Origin: Acheta domesticus
Taxonomy: Eukaryota > Arthropoda > Insecta > Orthoptera > Gryllidae
DNA: 64,000 nucleotides
Reading direction: 5' to 3'
Assembly: GCA_031308135.1 (NCBI GenBank)
Contig: JAHLJT010008756.1
Location: forward strand, 131,500,997 to 131,564,996
Both the position numbers and the translations under genes were made by a program. Below are positions 41,615 through 52,334 of the stretch, one piece after another. How positions within the stretch are numbered: position 1 is the stretch's first letter; each line of letters opens with the position of its first letter. The notes under the pieces are model-generated. The model was not told where the DNA came from and did no database searches. It saw only the letters and a list, made by a program, of their open reading frames with translations.

Positions 41615-41800
41615 TAGACGTCGAGGGCGCAGATGCGCTGCGACTAATGAAGAGGTCTGCGCGAGGGCGACTGCGCTCTGATGGAAGCGACGCCTCTTAA
41701 GTCTCCGCGCTGTCGGAGCAGAGATTGATTGTGCTCGGAATTTACATGTGAAAGGAGGCGCTGCCGCCTTAGAAGACTCCTCCCTTTGAGATGTGGGATT
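41615..41800. other. CpG-rich island, right part
   Basis: GC-rich non-repetitive sequence that probably was contiguous with 39590-39883 before the composite element inserted. Confidence 0.45.
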
Positions 41801-41881
41801 TGGATTTCGATACATTTGTGTGGTTATATTGGATAGTCATCTTTCATAATTTATATTTCGTAATCCCCCCTGCAATGCCTG

Positions 41882-42180
41882 ACTAGGTGGCTCGTTGGTT
41901 AGCGTGTTCGCTTTCCATGGTGCAACTCCAGGTTCGATTCTCGCCCGGGTAAATTATAGTTGTGCGCTTTCCTTACAAATGACTCGGTATCTATTGCTGT
42001 ATGACGATGAGAAAGACCACTGTGAGGGTATGAAAACCAGGAAATACGGTGAAGGGACGTCTTAGTGCTCATCACACGAACCCCATATTCCATGACCGAG
42101 ATGCTAGGCCACCGCTGGTCGGCTAAGGCCCTTAGCGGGCTGTCGAGCCATAGGACAGGAATCTTCCCTAGATGTTCTTT
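41882..42180 (+). mobile_element. SINE-3, copy 2 (best preserved)
   Basis: tRNA-derived head at 41885-41951: A box GTGGCTCGTTGGTTAGCG, then CTTTCCATGG and B box GGTTCGATTCTCG. The body contains TATTGCTGTATGACGATGAG and CCACCGCTGGTCGGCTAAGG. Same family as 28366-28602. Non-coding. Confidence 0.75.
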
Positions 42181-42839
42181 CGGGTATCTTATTTATTATT
42201 TTATTTATTTAATGTAAGAGATCAGCGAAAATCTGTAGGTGGGAGAAGTATGACCTGATGTGAATAAATAGTTCGTGACTTTTCAAAGGTACTTATCATT
42301 GTTCAAATGATAATTTCCTCTTTAAATTAGAGAAATTTTGAAAGACGTAAATATTTGAAAGACGTGTCATGGCATTCCAAGAGAGGATATTGATTTAAAT
42401 TTATGAATTTGTTTTACATTGAAGGTACTTGCTATTTGGCGGCCTTGTAGTTTGTGTCAAATGTGTTCCCTGGTTAGTTCTAGTTTTGCTCTGGATCTCG
42501 GACGTATTTGGAACTCATATTTAATTGTAATAAAAGAACGAATAACGTAATACGTCTTTATTTCCAACATATTGTAGGAAAGTCATGGTTAGTTTAAATG
42601 ATTATGATTTGACAAACGACGGGAATAAATCAGGTAAGAATAAGAATCAGTCAGAATAAATAAAGGTTGTTTAGGTTTTTTAGTTGTGTATGTATGTGTT
42701 TTGAAAATGCATTATCATAATATTATTGTTTTTACTAAAATTAATAATGTAAATATTCTGAAGAGAATGTCGACTAAGATAGGTCGTTCATCACCGAGAC
42801 AGACGTTGTAGTGGGAGCATTCGCTACAGTCATGTACGG
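42181..42839. other. AT-rich DNA, nothing recognised
   Basis: AT-rich with a TTAT run near 42188-42210. No gene seen. Confidence 0.5.
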
Positions 42840-43035
42840 ACGCCCTTAATGGTCGTTTTGTTTGCCGCATTCCGAGGCGCCGTGGTGCGCCCTGTGGGGT
42901 GCCGCGGGCGTGCGGGTGGGGCGGGGTGGGGCGGGGCGGGGCGGGGCGGGGCGGGGCGGCCGCCCCCCGGGGAGCGGGTCGCTTGCTCCCATTGCCCCTT
43001 CACCTTTCGCCCACGCTGATGGCAGACACGGAAGA
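42840..43035. other. CpG island with GGGGC repeat
   Basis: GGGGCGGGGC units at about 42896-42962 (strong G-quadruplex potential) inside a small CpG-rich island. The rest is unique. Confidence 0.7.
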
Positions 43036-43042
43036 AAATAGA

Positions 43043-43560
43043 ATTGATTGATTGTTCGTCACTCCGGGCTGAGGTCATTATTCCCGTAAGTGTAGTGTGT
43101 GTTTTTCATCGGGAGGTGGCTGTGATCTTTCCCCGCTGGATGGCGAGATCCGGTGCCGACCTATCGTCGACTAGCGGGGTTTCCCCCCAAACAGGTCCCT
43201 CCCACCAGCGGGGCACCGCCCCAGCGTAAGCTCCCGACCGGTCTCCCGACATGTGTGGTAGTGTAGTGCATGTTAGTGTGTGTGTAAGGAGAGAAGATAG
43301 GTCAAGGAAGAGGGAGGAAAGATCGCGCGCGGTCTGTGGCCCGTTTGTTAGGGTACTGTCCGGCATTCGGCTGGTGTTGACCGGAGAAACCACGGAAAAC
43401 TACCGATCAGAGCTGGCCGCTAGAATTTTCCTCCAGACAGCGACTGAATTCGATGTAGCTGACAAGCTAGTGTCAAAAGTCTTGTCGCCGTCGGGACTCG
43501 AACCTAGGACCTCCCGGTAAGAGGGAGTGCAGTTGATGCACTGAGCCATCTCTGCCGGGG
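43043..43560 (-). mobile_element. SINE-1, full-length copy
   Basis: One of the best-preserved copies. On the minus strand the tRNA head begins near 43558 with GAGATGGCTCAGTGC. The B box is perfect (GGTTCGAGTCC, reverse complement at about 43494-43504). The body follows in canonical order and the 3' tail is ATCAATC repeats at the left (about 43043-43052). Because the box sequences are intact it may be young. Confidence 0.9.
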
Positions 43561-43944
43561 GAAGAAAGTAGGGAGGTGGAAGAAAGAGGAGAGGAGATGG
43601 AGGAGTTTGGATGAAATGAATGAGAATAACGAAGAGACGAGAGTGAAATAGAGGCGACGCTGTTTTATTTGTCTCTTGCAAAGTTATCTTACATACGGAT
43701 TCTTATACCCAAATATTTGCATTCAAACCCCATTGAAGCCGTGGATTTTAACCCATATGTAGTCACGTTGCAATTTTCAGAACGTTTCAACAGCTTGTTC
43801 ATCGGTAGTCCTACAGCGCCATCATCTGGGAATTTTCGGAAATTTTAATAGTTGTTCTGTTATTCTGGACGGAGATGTATCGAATAAATCAAAAAATTGG
43901 TGAAGCCGTTCTTGAGTTAGAAATGGTGTAACCAACCCGATTTT
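43561..43944. other. AT-rich DNA, nothing recognised
   Basis: A purine-rich patch (43560-43660) then AT-rich sequence. A short stretch at 43715-43745 resembles one near 23995-24025 (TTCAAACCC, then GAAG and CGTGGATTTT), perhaps an old shared repeat. Confidence 0.4.
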
Positions 43945-44150
43945 TGTTGTTATTTAAGGTCGCATCAACCACTTGGTGGCGATCACTATCGGATTGAACG
44001 TCATGGTACGAGGATGACACGATATGGTGATTATAGGAGTTGAAAGGACGAAAACATACAACCACGCCCAAGGTGGGACTGAACCCGCGACACCACGGTC
44101 CAAGATCACTGCGGCACTACTGCCTTAGTAATCTGTGCCACGGGACCGAC
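43945..44150 (-). mobile_element. SINE-2, copy 3
   Basis: Matches the two copies at 28.6-29.05 kb. The B-box region is slightly damaged (GGTTCAGTCCC), and the 3' tail TTAAATAACA is at the left end. Non-coding. Confidence 0.8.
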
Positions 44151-44160
44151 AACTTGACTT

Positions 44161-44376
44161 TGTTTTATTTATTTATTTACTTATTTACTTATTTTCTTAT
44201 TTACTTATTTAATTATTTACTTATTTATTTATTTACTTATTTACTTATTTATTATTTACTTATTTCCCTATTTACGTATTTACGTTATTACGTTATTACG
44301 TATTTACGTATTTACTTTTTTACTTTTTTATTTTTTACTTATTTACTTATTTATTTATCTATTTATTTATTTAGTC
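44161..44376. repeat. TTTA tetranucleotide microsatellite
   Basis: About 215 bp of TTTA, TTAC and TTTT units. The leucine- and tyrosine-rich plus-strand frame through it is an artefact. Confidence 0.95.
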
Positions 44377-44389
44377 TATCGCTGGTTTC

Positions 44390-44830
44390 CGTTGTGTGAA
44401 GCTGGGCTGAAGTTGGGCGCCCTCCGCCCCCGCATGCCCCATGGCTTCGCGGCGCGCGCCTTCACAGTCCCCCTCCCCCCTTCCCCCGTCGTGGCTCCCA
44501 CGAGGGCATTGAGGCGGGGGCGGGGGCGAGGCGCGCTCCCGGGCGAATAGTTGGCGCGACGCTGCGCGGCGGCGGGGCGCGCCTGCCTGAATGGCGCCAG
44601 CAAGATCTACTTCTCGCCGCGCGCCATGTTCTATTAATTAGTCGTAGTTTAGCGCCTCCGTTCGCCCTAATGCGAATTTATAGAGTGCGGGGGCGGGGAG
44701 GGGCGTGGCAGCCGGAGTATTATGCGGGAATATTCTAGACGCGCGCTGCCTTTCGGCGGGTTCAAAGGCGACCTCCCTGGAATGACGGCCTCAGATGCGG
44801 GGATAGAATTTCCCGACTCCTGTATATTTC
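44390..44830. other. CpG-rich island
   Basis: CpG-dense and non-repetitive except for a GGGGCGGGGGCG patch (44513-44527). Contains TTCTATTAATTAGTCG, a homeodomain-type core in otherwise GC-rich sequence. No credible coding frame. Confidence 0.5.
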
Positions 44831-45022
44831 TAATAAAGCAACTATAATATCAAACAGAGTAATTTGCAATATTCCTTCTCTCCTACTTCATAGGAATTCT
44901 ATTAAATTTCTCATTACAATCGTTTGACGTCGTTCAAGTAGCATTTTCCATCAATGTCTTTTATTAAATCTTGCTTTCAATGCAAACGATTGCATCTATT
45001 ATCATCATAATTCACGAATTTA

Positions 45023-45277
45023 GGTGGCTCAAGGCGTTAATTGATGTCACTACTGTACCTCTGACCGGGAGGGCCTAGGGTACCGCTCTCGACGGTGGCA
45101 GGATTTTCGACACTAGCTGCATAGCTCGTTCGCGATCTGGAGAATTGGAGCGAACGGCTGCTCCTTTTCGTGGTTTCTCTGATAAACACCAGGTGAATAC
45201 CGAAGAAGTACCCTTATCCTCACTTCTTACTTACACATACATGCACTACACTACCACACATGCCAGGAGGCCAGGCC
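45023..45277 (+). mobile_element. SINE-1, copy with internal deletions, 3'-truncated
   Basis: tRNA head with GTGGCTCAAGGCGTTAATTG and a damaged B box (GGGTACCGCTC). Pieces of the body follow (GGCAGGATTTTCGACACTAG, TTTTCGTGGTTTCTC, ATGCACTACACTACCACACA). It stops at the edge of a C-rich island. Confidence 0.75.
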
Positions 45278-45810
45278 CCCCGCCGCCCCCGCTGCTCTTC
45301 CTCCTCCGCCACCCCCACCGTCCCCGCCGTTCATATCGCCCTCGCCGCCGACCTCGCCACACCGACTTAAACCGCCCTGGTTGCCCGTCGTCCCAAGCCA
45401 TGAGGCACACCGCCGTCACTACGCGCCCCCGCCTTCCGCGAACCGACCGCTGCCGCCCCCGCCCCCTACCGCCCACTGCCGCCACCCCTACCTGCCCTCA
45501 TCCTGTCCCCGACGTCGCCGACTTAACCGCCACTGCCCCCGCCCATCACCCACGCCGCCGTCACCACCCGCCGTCAGCGTGGCGTCCGCCGCCGCCGCAG
45601 TTTGTCAGGGCGACGGGGCGAGGGCGGCGCGCCGCGTCCCGTAATGGCGCGGAGCAAATTTGGACTGGCCTGTTTGCTAAGTGGCCCGCTAGGCGGCGCC
45701 CGCATAGCGACGAGCAGCGCCTGGATGGGTCGCGACCCCTCGCCCACGATGGCGAGCGCCGGCTAATTCTTCCTTGCGCCCGCCGCTTGAATTCTCAGTA
45801 GGGCGAAGCT
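45278..45810. other. CpG- and C-rich island
   Basis: C-rich on the plus strand to about 45600 with CCGCC, CCCCGC and CACCC units, then a non-repetitive GC-rich core (45600-45790). A frame of 218 codons runs through both this and the SINE-1 copy, which itself argues against coding. Confidence 0.55.
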
Positions 45811-46990
45811 AATGCTGTCACCTCCCCCCAATAAATGAAGTATAAAAATATCTACTGCTGCATTGATTGTACATTATTTTACTAAAAATACAAACATATT
45901 TGCACATGATAGTTATAATATGTTTAAAAATTTATGTAATTAAAAATAATTGCAGTATAATTGCAATTAAATCATTATCTATGTTTATAATTTAAATGTA
46001 TACTTATTAAATTAATATACATAATTTTTAACTAAACTATAAAAATTATCTAATTCCAATGACTCAATTTTCATACTACTAAAACTAAGAAAAGTAATGT
46101 AATTGGTGTCACCCCTAGAATGGTGTCACCCGGGGCGCGCCGCCCCCCTGTCCCCCCCCCTAGCTATTTCACTGGAAATTCTTGAATAATTCCTGCCCAC
46201 GCCCGCACCGGCTCTGGCCTTAACTGGACATGGGGAGTTCACTGTCACGCTAAAGTAATTAGGATGATTTGAAGATGTAGGACAAAAGCGGGCAGGGGAC
46301 AGAGGAATTGTAAGTTCGCGGAGTACGAGTGTGCAGAATTAAAAACAAAGTTTCTTGAACTTCTACGTATTTCTCATTTTTAGTCGAAATGTGAACAAGC
46401 TAAGAACAAACTTTGATGCGTCAATATCGAGGAAAGATAATTTCTTCCATTGTCTAAATTTTTAAATGTCTAAAACTATTCACACAATGGGAATAAAATC
46501 TTCAAAATAAATATAAAAACAGCGACGAATCTTCAGTAAAATAATAACAATATTATCACAAAAATGTTTCTTTGACACTTTATTAAAACAGTACAAATGT
46601 GTGTTAGTTAGTACATGGATGTAAATTCCTGGAAAAAGGGAGGGGCTCAAATTGCGGGAATTTTGACGTTTTGTAGTTTTCGCAAAAGAAATGAACAGGC
46701 ATGCACTTCCAATGAACACAAGCCATAAAACTTTCCCAAAATAGACATAGAAACTGTAGTAGATCTTTAAATGTATATGTCTGTGTCATATGAAATATAA
46801 CCCATTGATATTTATATGTTAATTGATTCTTGTAGTACCTGACGATAAACATTTACGTATGATGGTTTTAACTTTTGAGAGATTGCTTATGGCTCATGTC
46901 GTGACTCATAACTCCCCCGGGATTGAGCAAAATATGGCAATTGTTTAAAAAATATCACGTAAAGATATTTTGCAAGATCGTAAGGAATGG
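45811..46990. other. AT-rich DNA, nothing recognised
   Basis: AT-rich. A GC-rich patch with C runs lies at 46128-46160. Minus-strand frames at 46480-46852 have no recognisable domain. Confidence 0.45.
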
Positions 46991-46999
46991 ATTTTTACT

Positions 47000-47709
47000 G
47001 GAGGGCAGACAAAAGCCGTGATATCCTTCGGCGCCCTCGCCCCTTCGTCCCTTCGCGCGCGTCACTGTGGAGCGCTATGTCTTGTGGCGTTGTGCGGGGG
47101 GGTGGCGCGGGAAGGGGAGGGGAGGGGAGAGCGAGGGCCAATCAGGCGGCGCCGCGGGCAGCTGCACCGCGTCACGCGCGCACGTTCACCGTCCTCACCA
47201 TCCCCTCACTCTATCCCCGCCACCCACCACCACGTTACCGGCCTCGCGCCCCACCCCCTGGCCCCACCCCCGCGCCCCCCTCCCCCCGGCGCCCCCTCCC
47301 CCCCGCGCCCCCCGCCCCACCCCCGCGCCGCCCCCGTCCCGCCCCCGCCCCGCCACCGCCCCACTCCTGCCTCGCCTCGCCCCATCGCCCCACCCCCGCC
47401 CCCGCGCCCCCCGTGCCACCCGCCCCCGCGCTCCCCTCCCCACCCCCGCGCCGCCCCCCGTCCCGCCCCCCGCGGCGCCCCCGTCCCGCCCCCCCCATCG
47501 CCCCACTCCCGCGCCGCCCTCGCGCTGCCCCCCCATCACGTCCAATGCCTCGCGGGTCCCCGGCGCCACCAGCACGTCGCCGCTCTCAGGTGTAAATTGA
47601 TGGGCGGACGTGCGCCCCCGCCGGGGACTTCCGGCGCGCCCTCTGAGTCGGACGCCGCCGTCCTCCCCTCCTTTCCTCACCCCTCCTCGTCACCTCCCTC
47701 TCTTACCTT
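47000..47709. other. CpG island with C-rich minisatellite (47225-47545)
   Basis: Non-repetitive CpG-rich start (47020-47215) followed by about 320 bp of degenerate CGCCCCC- and ACCCCCGCG-type units, then unique GC-rich DNA. Frames in all phases are proline-, alanine- and arginine-rich artefacts. Confidence 0.75.
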
Positions 47710-48260
47710 GAGAGATGGCTCAGTGCATCAACTGATGTCGCTGCAGTCCCTCTGACCGGGAGATCCTAGGTTCCACTGCCGACGGCGGCAGGATTTTCGT
47801 CACTGGCTTGTCAGCTAAGTCAAATTCACTCGCTGTCTCGAGGAAAATTCTAGCGGCCGCCTGCTCTGATCGGTAGTTTTCGTGGTTTCTCCGATCATCA
47901 CCAGGCGAATGTCGGAGCAGTATCCTAACAAACGGACCACGGACCGGGTGCGATCTTCCCTCCCTCTTCCTTGTCCTTTCCTCTCCTCTTACACACACAC
48001 TTACACTAACATGCACTACACTACCACACACGCCGGGAGACCAGTCAGCAGCCGAGAGCTTGTCCCGGCTGGGGCGATGCCCCACTGGTGGGAAATACCT
48101 GTTTAGGGGAAAACCCCGCTAGTTGACGATAGGTCGTCACCGGATCTCCCCATCCAGCGGGGAAAGATCGCCACCTCCTGATGAAAACGTACGCACTATA
48201 CTTATGGAACTAATGACCACTGTAGTTGACGCACCCGGAAATACGAACAATGAATGAATC
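47710..48260 (+). mobile_element. SINE-1, full-length copy
   Basis: tRNA head GAGATGGCTCAGTGCATCAA with B box GGTTCCACTGCC, then the complete body: TTCTAGCGGCCGC, GGTAGTTTTCGTGG, CATGCACTACACTACC, CGGATCTCCCCATCCAGCGG. Its tail GAATGAATC has only a few units. About 550 bp, non-coding. Confidence 0.9.
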
Positions 48261-48333
48261 GTCACCTCTCCTCCGCTTTTCCCCTCCTCTCCCGCGCCCA
48301 CCGCTCTCCATCCGGCGTCAGCTGCAGTTGCAA

Positions 48334-48869
48334 GAAGTGATGCGACATCGATAACAAAACATCCATGCTAGCAAACATCCACCTTCAAAATATATCTACT
48401 AAAAACCATCGATGTTTTCCATCTATGTTTTTATACTGGTTTAGTTACTCTAACATTAAATTCGCGTACATTACAATTTAATGTTCCTGTGTATCAATTC
48501 TCCAAGTACGAGAAGATACGACAGACCCTACGCCCAAAGCGTACTTGTTGACCACATTTCAATGTGCGAAATGCATGTGAAGAAGATAAAAAAAAAAGTG
48601 CATGGAAGTCACCTCGGGCGAGAGACTTCTGCCATATAGCGTTCCTTTGATTCTAACAGTATTACCATCAGTTACTATTGCATATTTTAACTTTACATTA
48701 ATATGATCATGTCAATATTTCATTCAGAAACAAAGCATCGGAAAAGAAGAAACATCGATCACAAACATCGTAGTTTAAAAACATCTGCGTTAATATATCG
48801 ATGTTTAAAACAACGATGTTTCTACACGGAACATCGATGTTTTGAGAACAGAGACAACGTCGCGTCCCT
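48334..48869. mobile_element. hAT-like non-autonomous element with CATCGATG subterminal repeats
   Basis: Both ends carry a GCGAC-containing inverted sequence: left AAGTGATGCGACATCG, right the complement of AGGGACGCGACG. The flanking 8-mers AGTTGCAA (48326-48333) and AGTTGCAG (48870-48877) match at seven of eight positions. At least ten variants of CATCGATGTTT in both orientations cluster near the two ends, resembling transposase-binding subterminal motifs of hAT elements. The middle is AT-rich, with no transposase. Confidence 0.65.
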
Positions 48870-48877
48870 AGTTGCAG

Positions 48878-49391
48878 AGGGAGGCGAAAACCGCTCTCAA
48901 CCGAAACGATGCCACACGTTATAAATGTAGCCATAACAACGTGCGTTTCATGAAATTCTTTTGTAAGGCTGTCATTTAGAATTATTTAAAAATTCAAGAA
49001 GATCCAAAAAGATTTCGGACAGTCATAAAATTAACAACTTTTATTACGGCGACGTTTCGAATGTGTGATGTACATTCATCTTCAGGCCAAATACAGATGT
49101 ATACAAATAAACTAAAAAATTTTAAAATTGGTTTAGAACTATCTCAGATAACTTTGATATAATAATTTTTGTTATACTAATTTTGTTACAAATTCATTTG
49201 TAACCTTGATAAATAAAAAAAAGGTTGTTTAAATTTTTATTACTTATTATGTTTAAATTATGCACTTGCGCAAATGAGCGCAAGTGCAGAGCCAGATTTG
49301 AAACCCGCGCGCAAATCATTCACTCCAATGATGGCTGCGGCCCCTTTCAATTTCTATTTCTTCCAGTGTCCTGAACTGCCCGTCCACGAAA
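48878..49391. other. AT-rich DNA, with a Penelope-like motif
   Basis: Contains the hammerhead-like core described separately at 49051-49086. Otherwise AT-rich and non-coding as far as I can see. Confidence 0.45.
49051..49086 (-). ncRNA. Hammerhead-ribozyme-like core of a Penelope-like retroelement end
   Basis: On the minus strand the sequence reads CCTGAAGA, then a stem GAATGT/ACATTC with a short loop, then GAAACGTC. CUGANGA, a helix (stem II) and GAAA are the conserved core of hammerhead ribozymes, and this arrangement is known at the terminal repeats of Penelope-like retroelements. Stem III and the cleavage-site strand upstream were not found in convincing form, so it may be inactive. No reverse transcriptase is seen nearby. 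Confidence 0.4.
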
Positions 49392-49399
49392 TTGTAGAG

Positions 49400-49604
49400 C
49401 AGTGGTGTCAAGGTCTTCTACTGGTGACAGTCGCACGCGTCATGGCACCGTAGCATGCCACGAGCTTCTCTAAGCCACTAGCGTCGGGAAAAGAAACTAT
49501 TAGTAACAGCGCCGTTTTACAACAGGGATGGCGTTGTCTCTGGTGGCGGGGTGATGAACTGCGTGGAGGGGCGCACTCTCGTGGCATCGACCTTGACAAC
49601 GCTG
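49400..49604 (+). mobile_element. hAT-type MITE, family M1 (205 bp)
   Basis: Starts CAGTGGTGTCAAGGTC, ends CCTTGACAACGCTG. Flanks TTGTAGAG (49392-49399) and TTGTATGG (49605-49612) agree at six of eight positions. About 20 bp shorter than the 52.1-kb copy through loss of part of the inner palindrome. Confidence 0.8.
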
Positions 49605-49612
49605 TTGTATGG

Positions 49613-50740
49613 GCTCGGGAGGCGTCGCTCAGCGCCCGCGGGCTGCTTCTCTTGAAGAAAGTGCGGCTGACGCGCGGCAGCTACCTTCGCCGCACCCGCA
49701 CCCGCCCCCACCCCCCGGCGGAGGCGGCGCGCCTGCAACAACAAGGCTCCAGGGCGGGCGCAGGGCGGGAGCCGAATCCCAGCGCAGCACGCGTGGCGAT
49801 GAGTCCAGGTGGAGGGGGGCGGGAAGGAGAGGGGAAGGGAGGGGAAAGGTGGGAATGGGCGCGGAATGGGCAGGGTAAGGCGGTAATGGGCGGGGAATGG
49901 CGGGAATGAGCGGAGAATGTGGGAAAGGTGGAGAAAGATGTGGAAGGCTCGGAAGGGCGGGGAAGAGAGGGGAAGGGCTGGAAAGGCGGGAAGGGCGGGG
50001 AAGAGAGGGGAAGGGCTGGAAAGGTGGAAGAGAGGGGAACGAGGGGGGAAGGGCTGGAGACGCGGAAAGGGCGAGAAATAGTGGGGAAGGGCGGGGGAAA
50101 GCGGGGAGGGCGGGGTCGGTGTGAAGAGGGGCAGGTCGCAGCGACGCGGACGAGGCGGCGCGGGGCGGGGCTCTGCGAGGCCATGCGAGGCGAACGCGGG
50201 GCGTGGAGAGCGACGGCTGAGAGGCGTGGAGTGTGGAGCGTGGAGGGCGAGGCGGGGCCGCGCAGAACGGCGCGGGGCGGCGCGAGGTGGCGAACGCGAG
50301 GCGTGGAGAGCGCCGCGTCGAGGCATGTGGCGGCGCGGGGCCGGGTAGGCCTGATAAACGCGAGGCATTGAGAGCGGCCGTGGAGAGGTATGGAGTGGGG
50401 AGGGACAGGCGGGGCGGGGCACGGGGAGATGGTACGAGGCGTGGAGAGCGGTGGTGGAGAGGCGTGGAAGGGCGAGGCGGAGTGCGGCGCTGCGCCTGTA
50501 TCGAGTGAATTGACACTCGGGAGCGCCGCTCGCCCGCCCGCCTGCCCGCCCGGCGCCCGTGGAGCGCGAGGAATGAGATTTGCGGGGGCGGCGGCGCACG
50601 CGTTTCCCCGCACCGCTCGCTCCCCCCTCTCCCCTCTGCTCAGCCTCCCCGTGGGCGCAGCCCCAGGCGGCGTGCAGCCCGCTGTGTGGCGTGGCCTCTG
50701 CTTCGTGCAGGTGCATATGCTGAAGGATCCTCCTATGATC
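49613..50740. other. CpG island with long G-rich minisatellite core
   Basis: Unique CpG-rich flanks (49613-49800 and 50500-50700) enclose G-rich tandem DNA. The stretch 49810-50115 has GGGAAGGGCTGGAAAGGCGG-type units of about 37 bp, and 50160-50480 has GCGAGGCGTGGAGAGCG-type units. Frames of up to 408 codons on the minus strand are serine- and proline-rich artefacts of this composition. Confidence 0.75.
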
Positions 50741-51689
50741 CATTGCAGCTCATCAACAGCTATCCACAATAGGACTTCAAAACGATTGCGGTAAATGTTT
50801 TACGGCACAAATGCGACGTTCTCTTAATTACCAATTTTTACGAACTTTGCTTTTGACATGTGATAGATTTCTAGAACAATGAGGTGAATGAATTATCATG
50901 TGCCATAAAACAAACAAATGCATTCTAGATATCGCTGTCGTGAGAACTAAACGACGTATAACATTACCATTAAGAGAGAAAACAACAAGTCTGTCGTGAG
51001 ACTCGCACTGGTGTGTCGCAAAATAAAGGTCAATGAGCATGTCAACCAAACGAATTCCACGGATGTATTGTGTGAGAAAACGTGGGAAATGGTTTAGCAG
51101 AAACTGTGACAGATCAACGGAGCAGAGATGCAATTCTCGAGGCGTAAATGATAGAATTATGAATAATTCTCGAGGCGTGTAATATGTGAAAAACCAATTA
51201 ATATTTGCTTCTTTTATATTTGCACGCACGAGGTTTGGGATTTTTTTTCTTGGAAATATACTGTCTCCTACGTTAATATTTCATCGTTTTACTCGTGATA
51301 ACTTGAACTTTTTGAATAATTATCAAGAATTGAATGATTATTGAGAAGTGTTCCCATTATGCAACCTGGATCTGCGTTTCCTGCATTTATAATACGGTCA
51401 TGGGAATCCCGCAGTTGCTGCAGCTGTAGCAGCAACAAACATCCACCTCTAGTCTTGAATCTCTCTGCACAGTGGTGACAGCGTATTTTTGATTTTGTAC
51501 TTCACACTCTGCAGGCTCTGATACGAACAGGGCGAAGTTGAGGTATTCTTACTTCTGAACATTTTATACAAACTTCACATCTCTGTTCTAACATCTATTT
51601 CTTCTAATATCAAGAGAAAGAATTTTCTTAACTTCATGTTCGGAGTCGAAAACTATATAAAAATGTTTGTTACAAGGTCTGTTTTTGCC
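50741..51689. other. AT-rich DNA, nothing recognised
   Basis: A minus-strand frame of 133 codons (50828-51229) lies in ordinary-composition DNA. It has no recognisable domain, and an internal CCTCGAGAATTC-like duplication near 51133 and 51168 gives it a repeated TPREL peptide. I do not call it a gene. Confidence 0.4.
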
Positions 51690-52035
51690 ACCTCCAAAGG
51701 ACTTTGAGGAAAATACAACGAGTAAAGAAATTAAGAATATATTACCACATGTGATATACTAACATGCTTATTTTCTTACATAATCACCGTAAAGACTCAA
51801 ACATTTGCCTTATCTCAGGACGAAACTTTTGATCGGCTTCGACGAACGTTGTGAGAAAAGAACCTGAACTTCGGTTTGAAATTCGTCTTTGGTCTAGAAA
51901 CTACGGCATTGTAGTCAGTTCTTTAATTCGAGGAAGCGACGAAAATAACTCGCCGTTATTTCAGGGTTTATTCGCCGGATGATCAAGCAAACCCTTCTCT
52001 CCCAGGAGTTGTTTGATTTCAGTCACTAAGAGGGT
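51690..52035 (-). pseudogene. Decayed mariner-like transposase C-terminal remnant
   Basis: On the minus strand, frames broken by stops read LDHP, then LPRIKEL (compare the mariner D,D34D region HPPYSPDLAP, then FP-lK), and at the end KCLSLYGDYVRK followed by a stop, close to the usual mariner ending (KC, then GDYvEK). Order and spacing fit the last quarter of a mariner transposase. Frameshifts and stops make it dead. The assignment is by eye and moderate in strength. Confidence 0.45.
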
Positions 52036-52101
52036 GACGTTACTACAAATGAGGAGATATGTAGAAGCTAGCATTACTCATCTTGGTTTGCTAGTTTACA
52101 C

Positions 52102-52326
52102 CAGAGTGACAAGGTCTTCTACTGGTGACAGTGGCACGCGTCGTGGCACCGTAGCATGCCACGAGCTTCTTTGCGCCACTAGCGTCGGGAGAGGAAACTA
52201 TTAGTAACCCCGCGGTTTTACAATATTGATGGCGTCGTCCCTGGTAATGAACTGCCTGGAGGGGCGATTTCGTCGTGGCACTCGTGCCACGGACTCCAGC
52301 TCATGGCATCGATCTTGGTAACACTG
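52102..52326 (+). mobile_element. hAT-type MITE, family M1, with perfect 8-bp target duplication
   Basis: 225 bp from CAGAGTGACAAGGTC to GATCTTGGTAACACTG, flanked on both sides by the identical 8-mer GTTTACAC (52094-52101 and 52327-52334). This fixes the element boundaries for the whole family and supports hAT-type transposition. The interior holds ACCGTAGCATGCCACGAGC and a GTGGCACTCGTGCCACG palindrome. Confidence 0.92.
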
Positions 52327-52334
52327 GTTTACAC

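Noticed and set aside
41590..41625. Perfect 8-bp target duplication for the 39.9-41.6 kb element
   Set aside because: Candidate flanks agree at only five of eight positions, and the right flank TAGACGT also follows the terminus inside the satellite units, so it cannot be counted as a clean duplication.
45145..45801. 218-codon frame
   Set aside because: It starts inside a SINE-1 copy and continues through C-rich island sequence; no recognisable domain.
47000..47755. 261-codon proline-rich frame
   Set aside because: It runs through a C-rich minisatellite and into the head of a SINE-1 copy, which a real gene would not do without other support.
49517..50743. Long minus-strand open frames (up to 408 codons) in a G-rich island
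   Set aside because: Composition is almost only Pro, Ser, Arg, Ala and His, several phases are open at once on both strands, and the sequence is a degenerate minisatellite. No domain or gene structure.
50828..51229. 133-codon minus-strand frame in ordinary DNA
   Set aside because: No recognisable domain; contains a small internal DNA duplication; no support for start or splicing.
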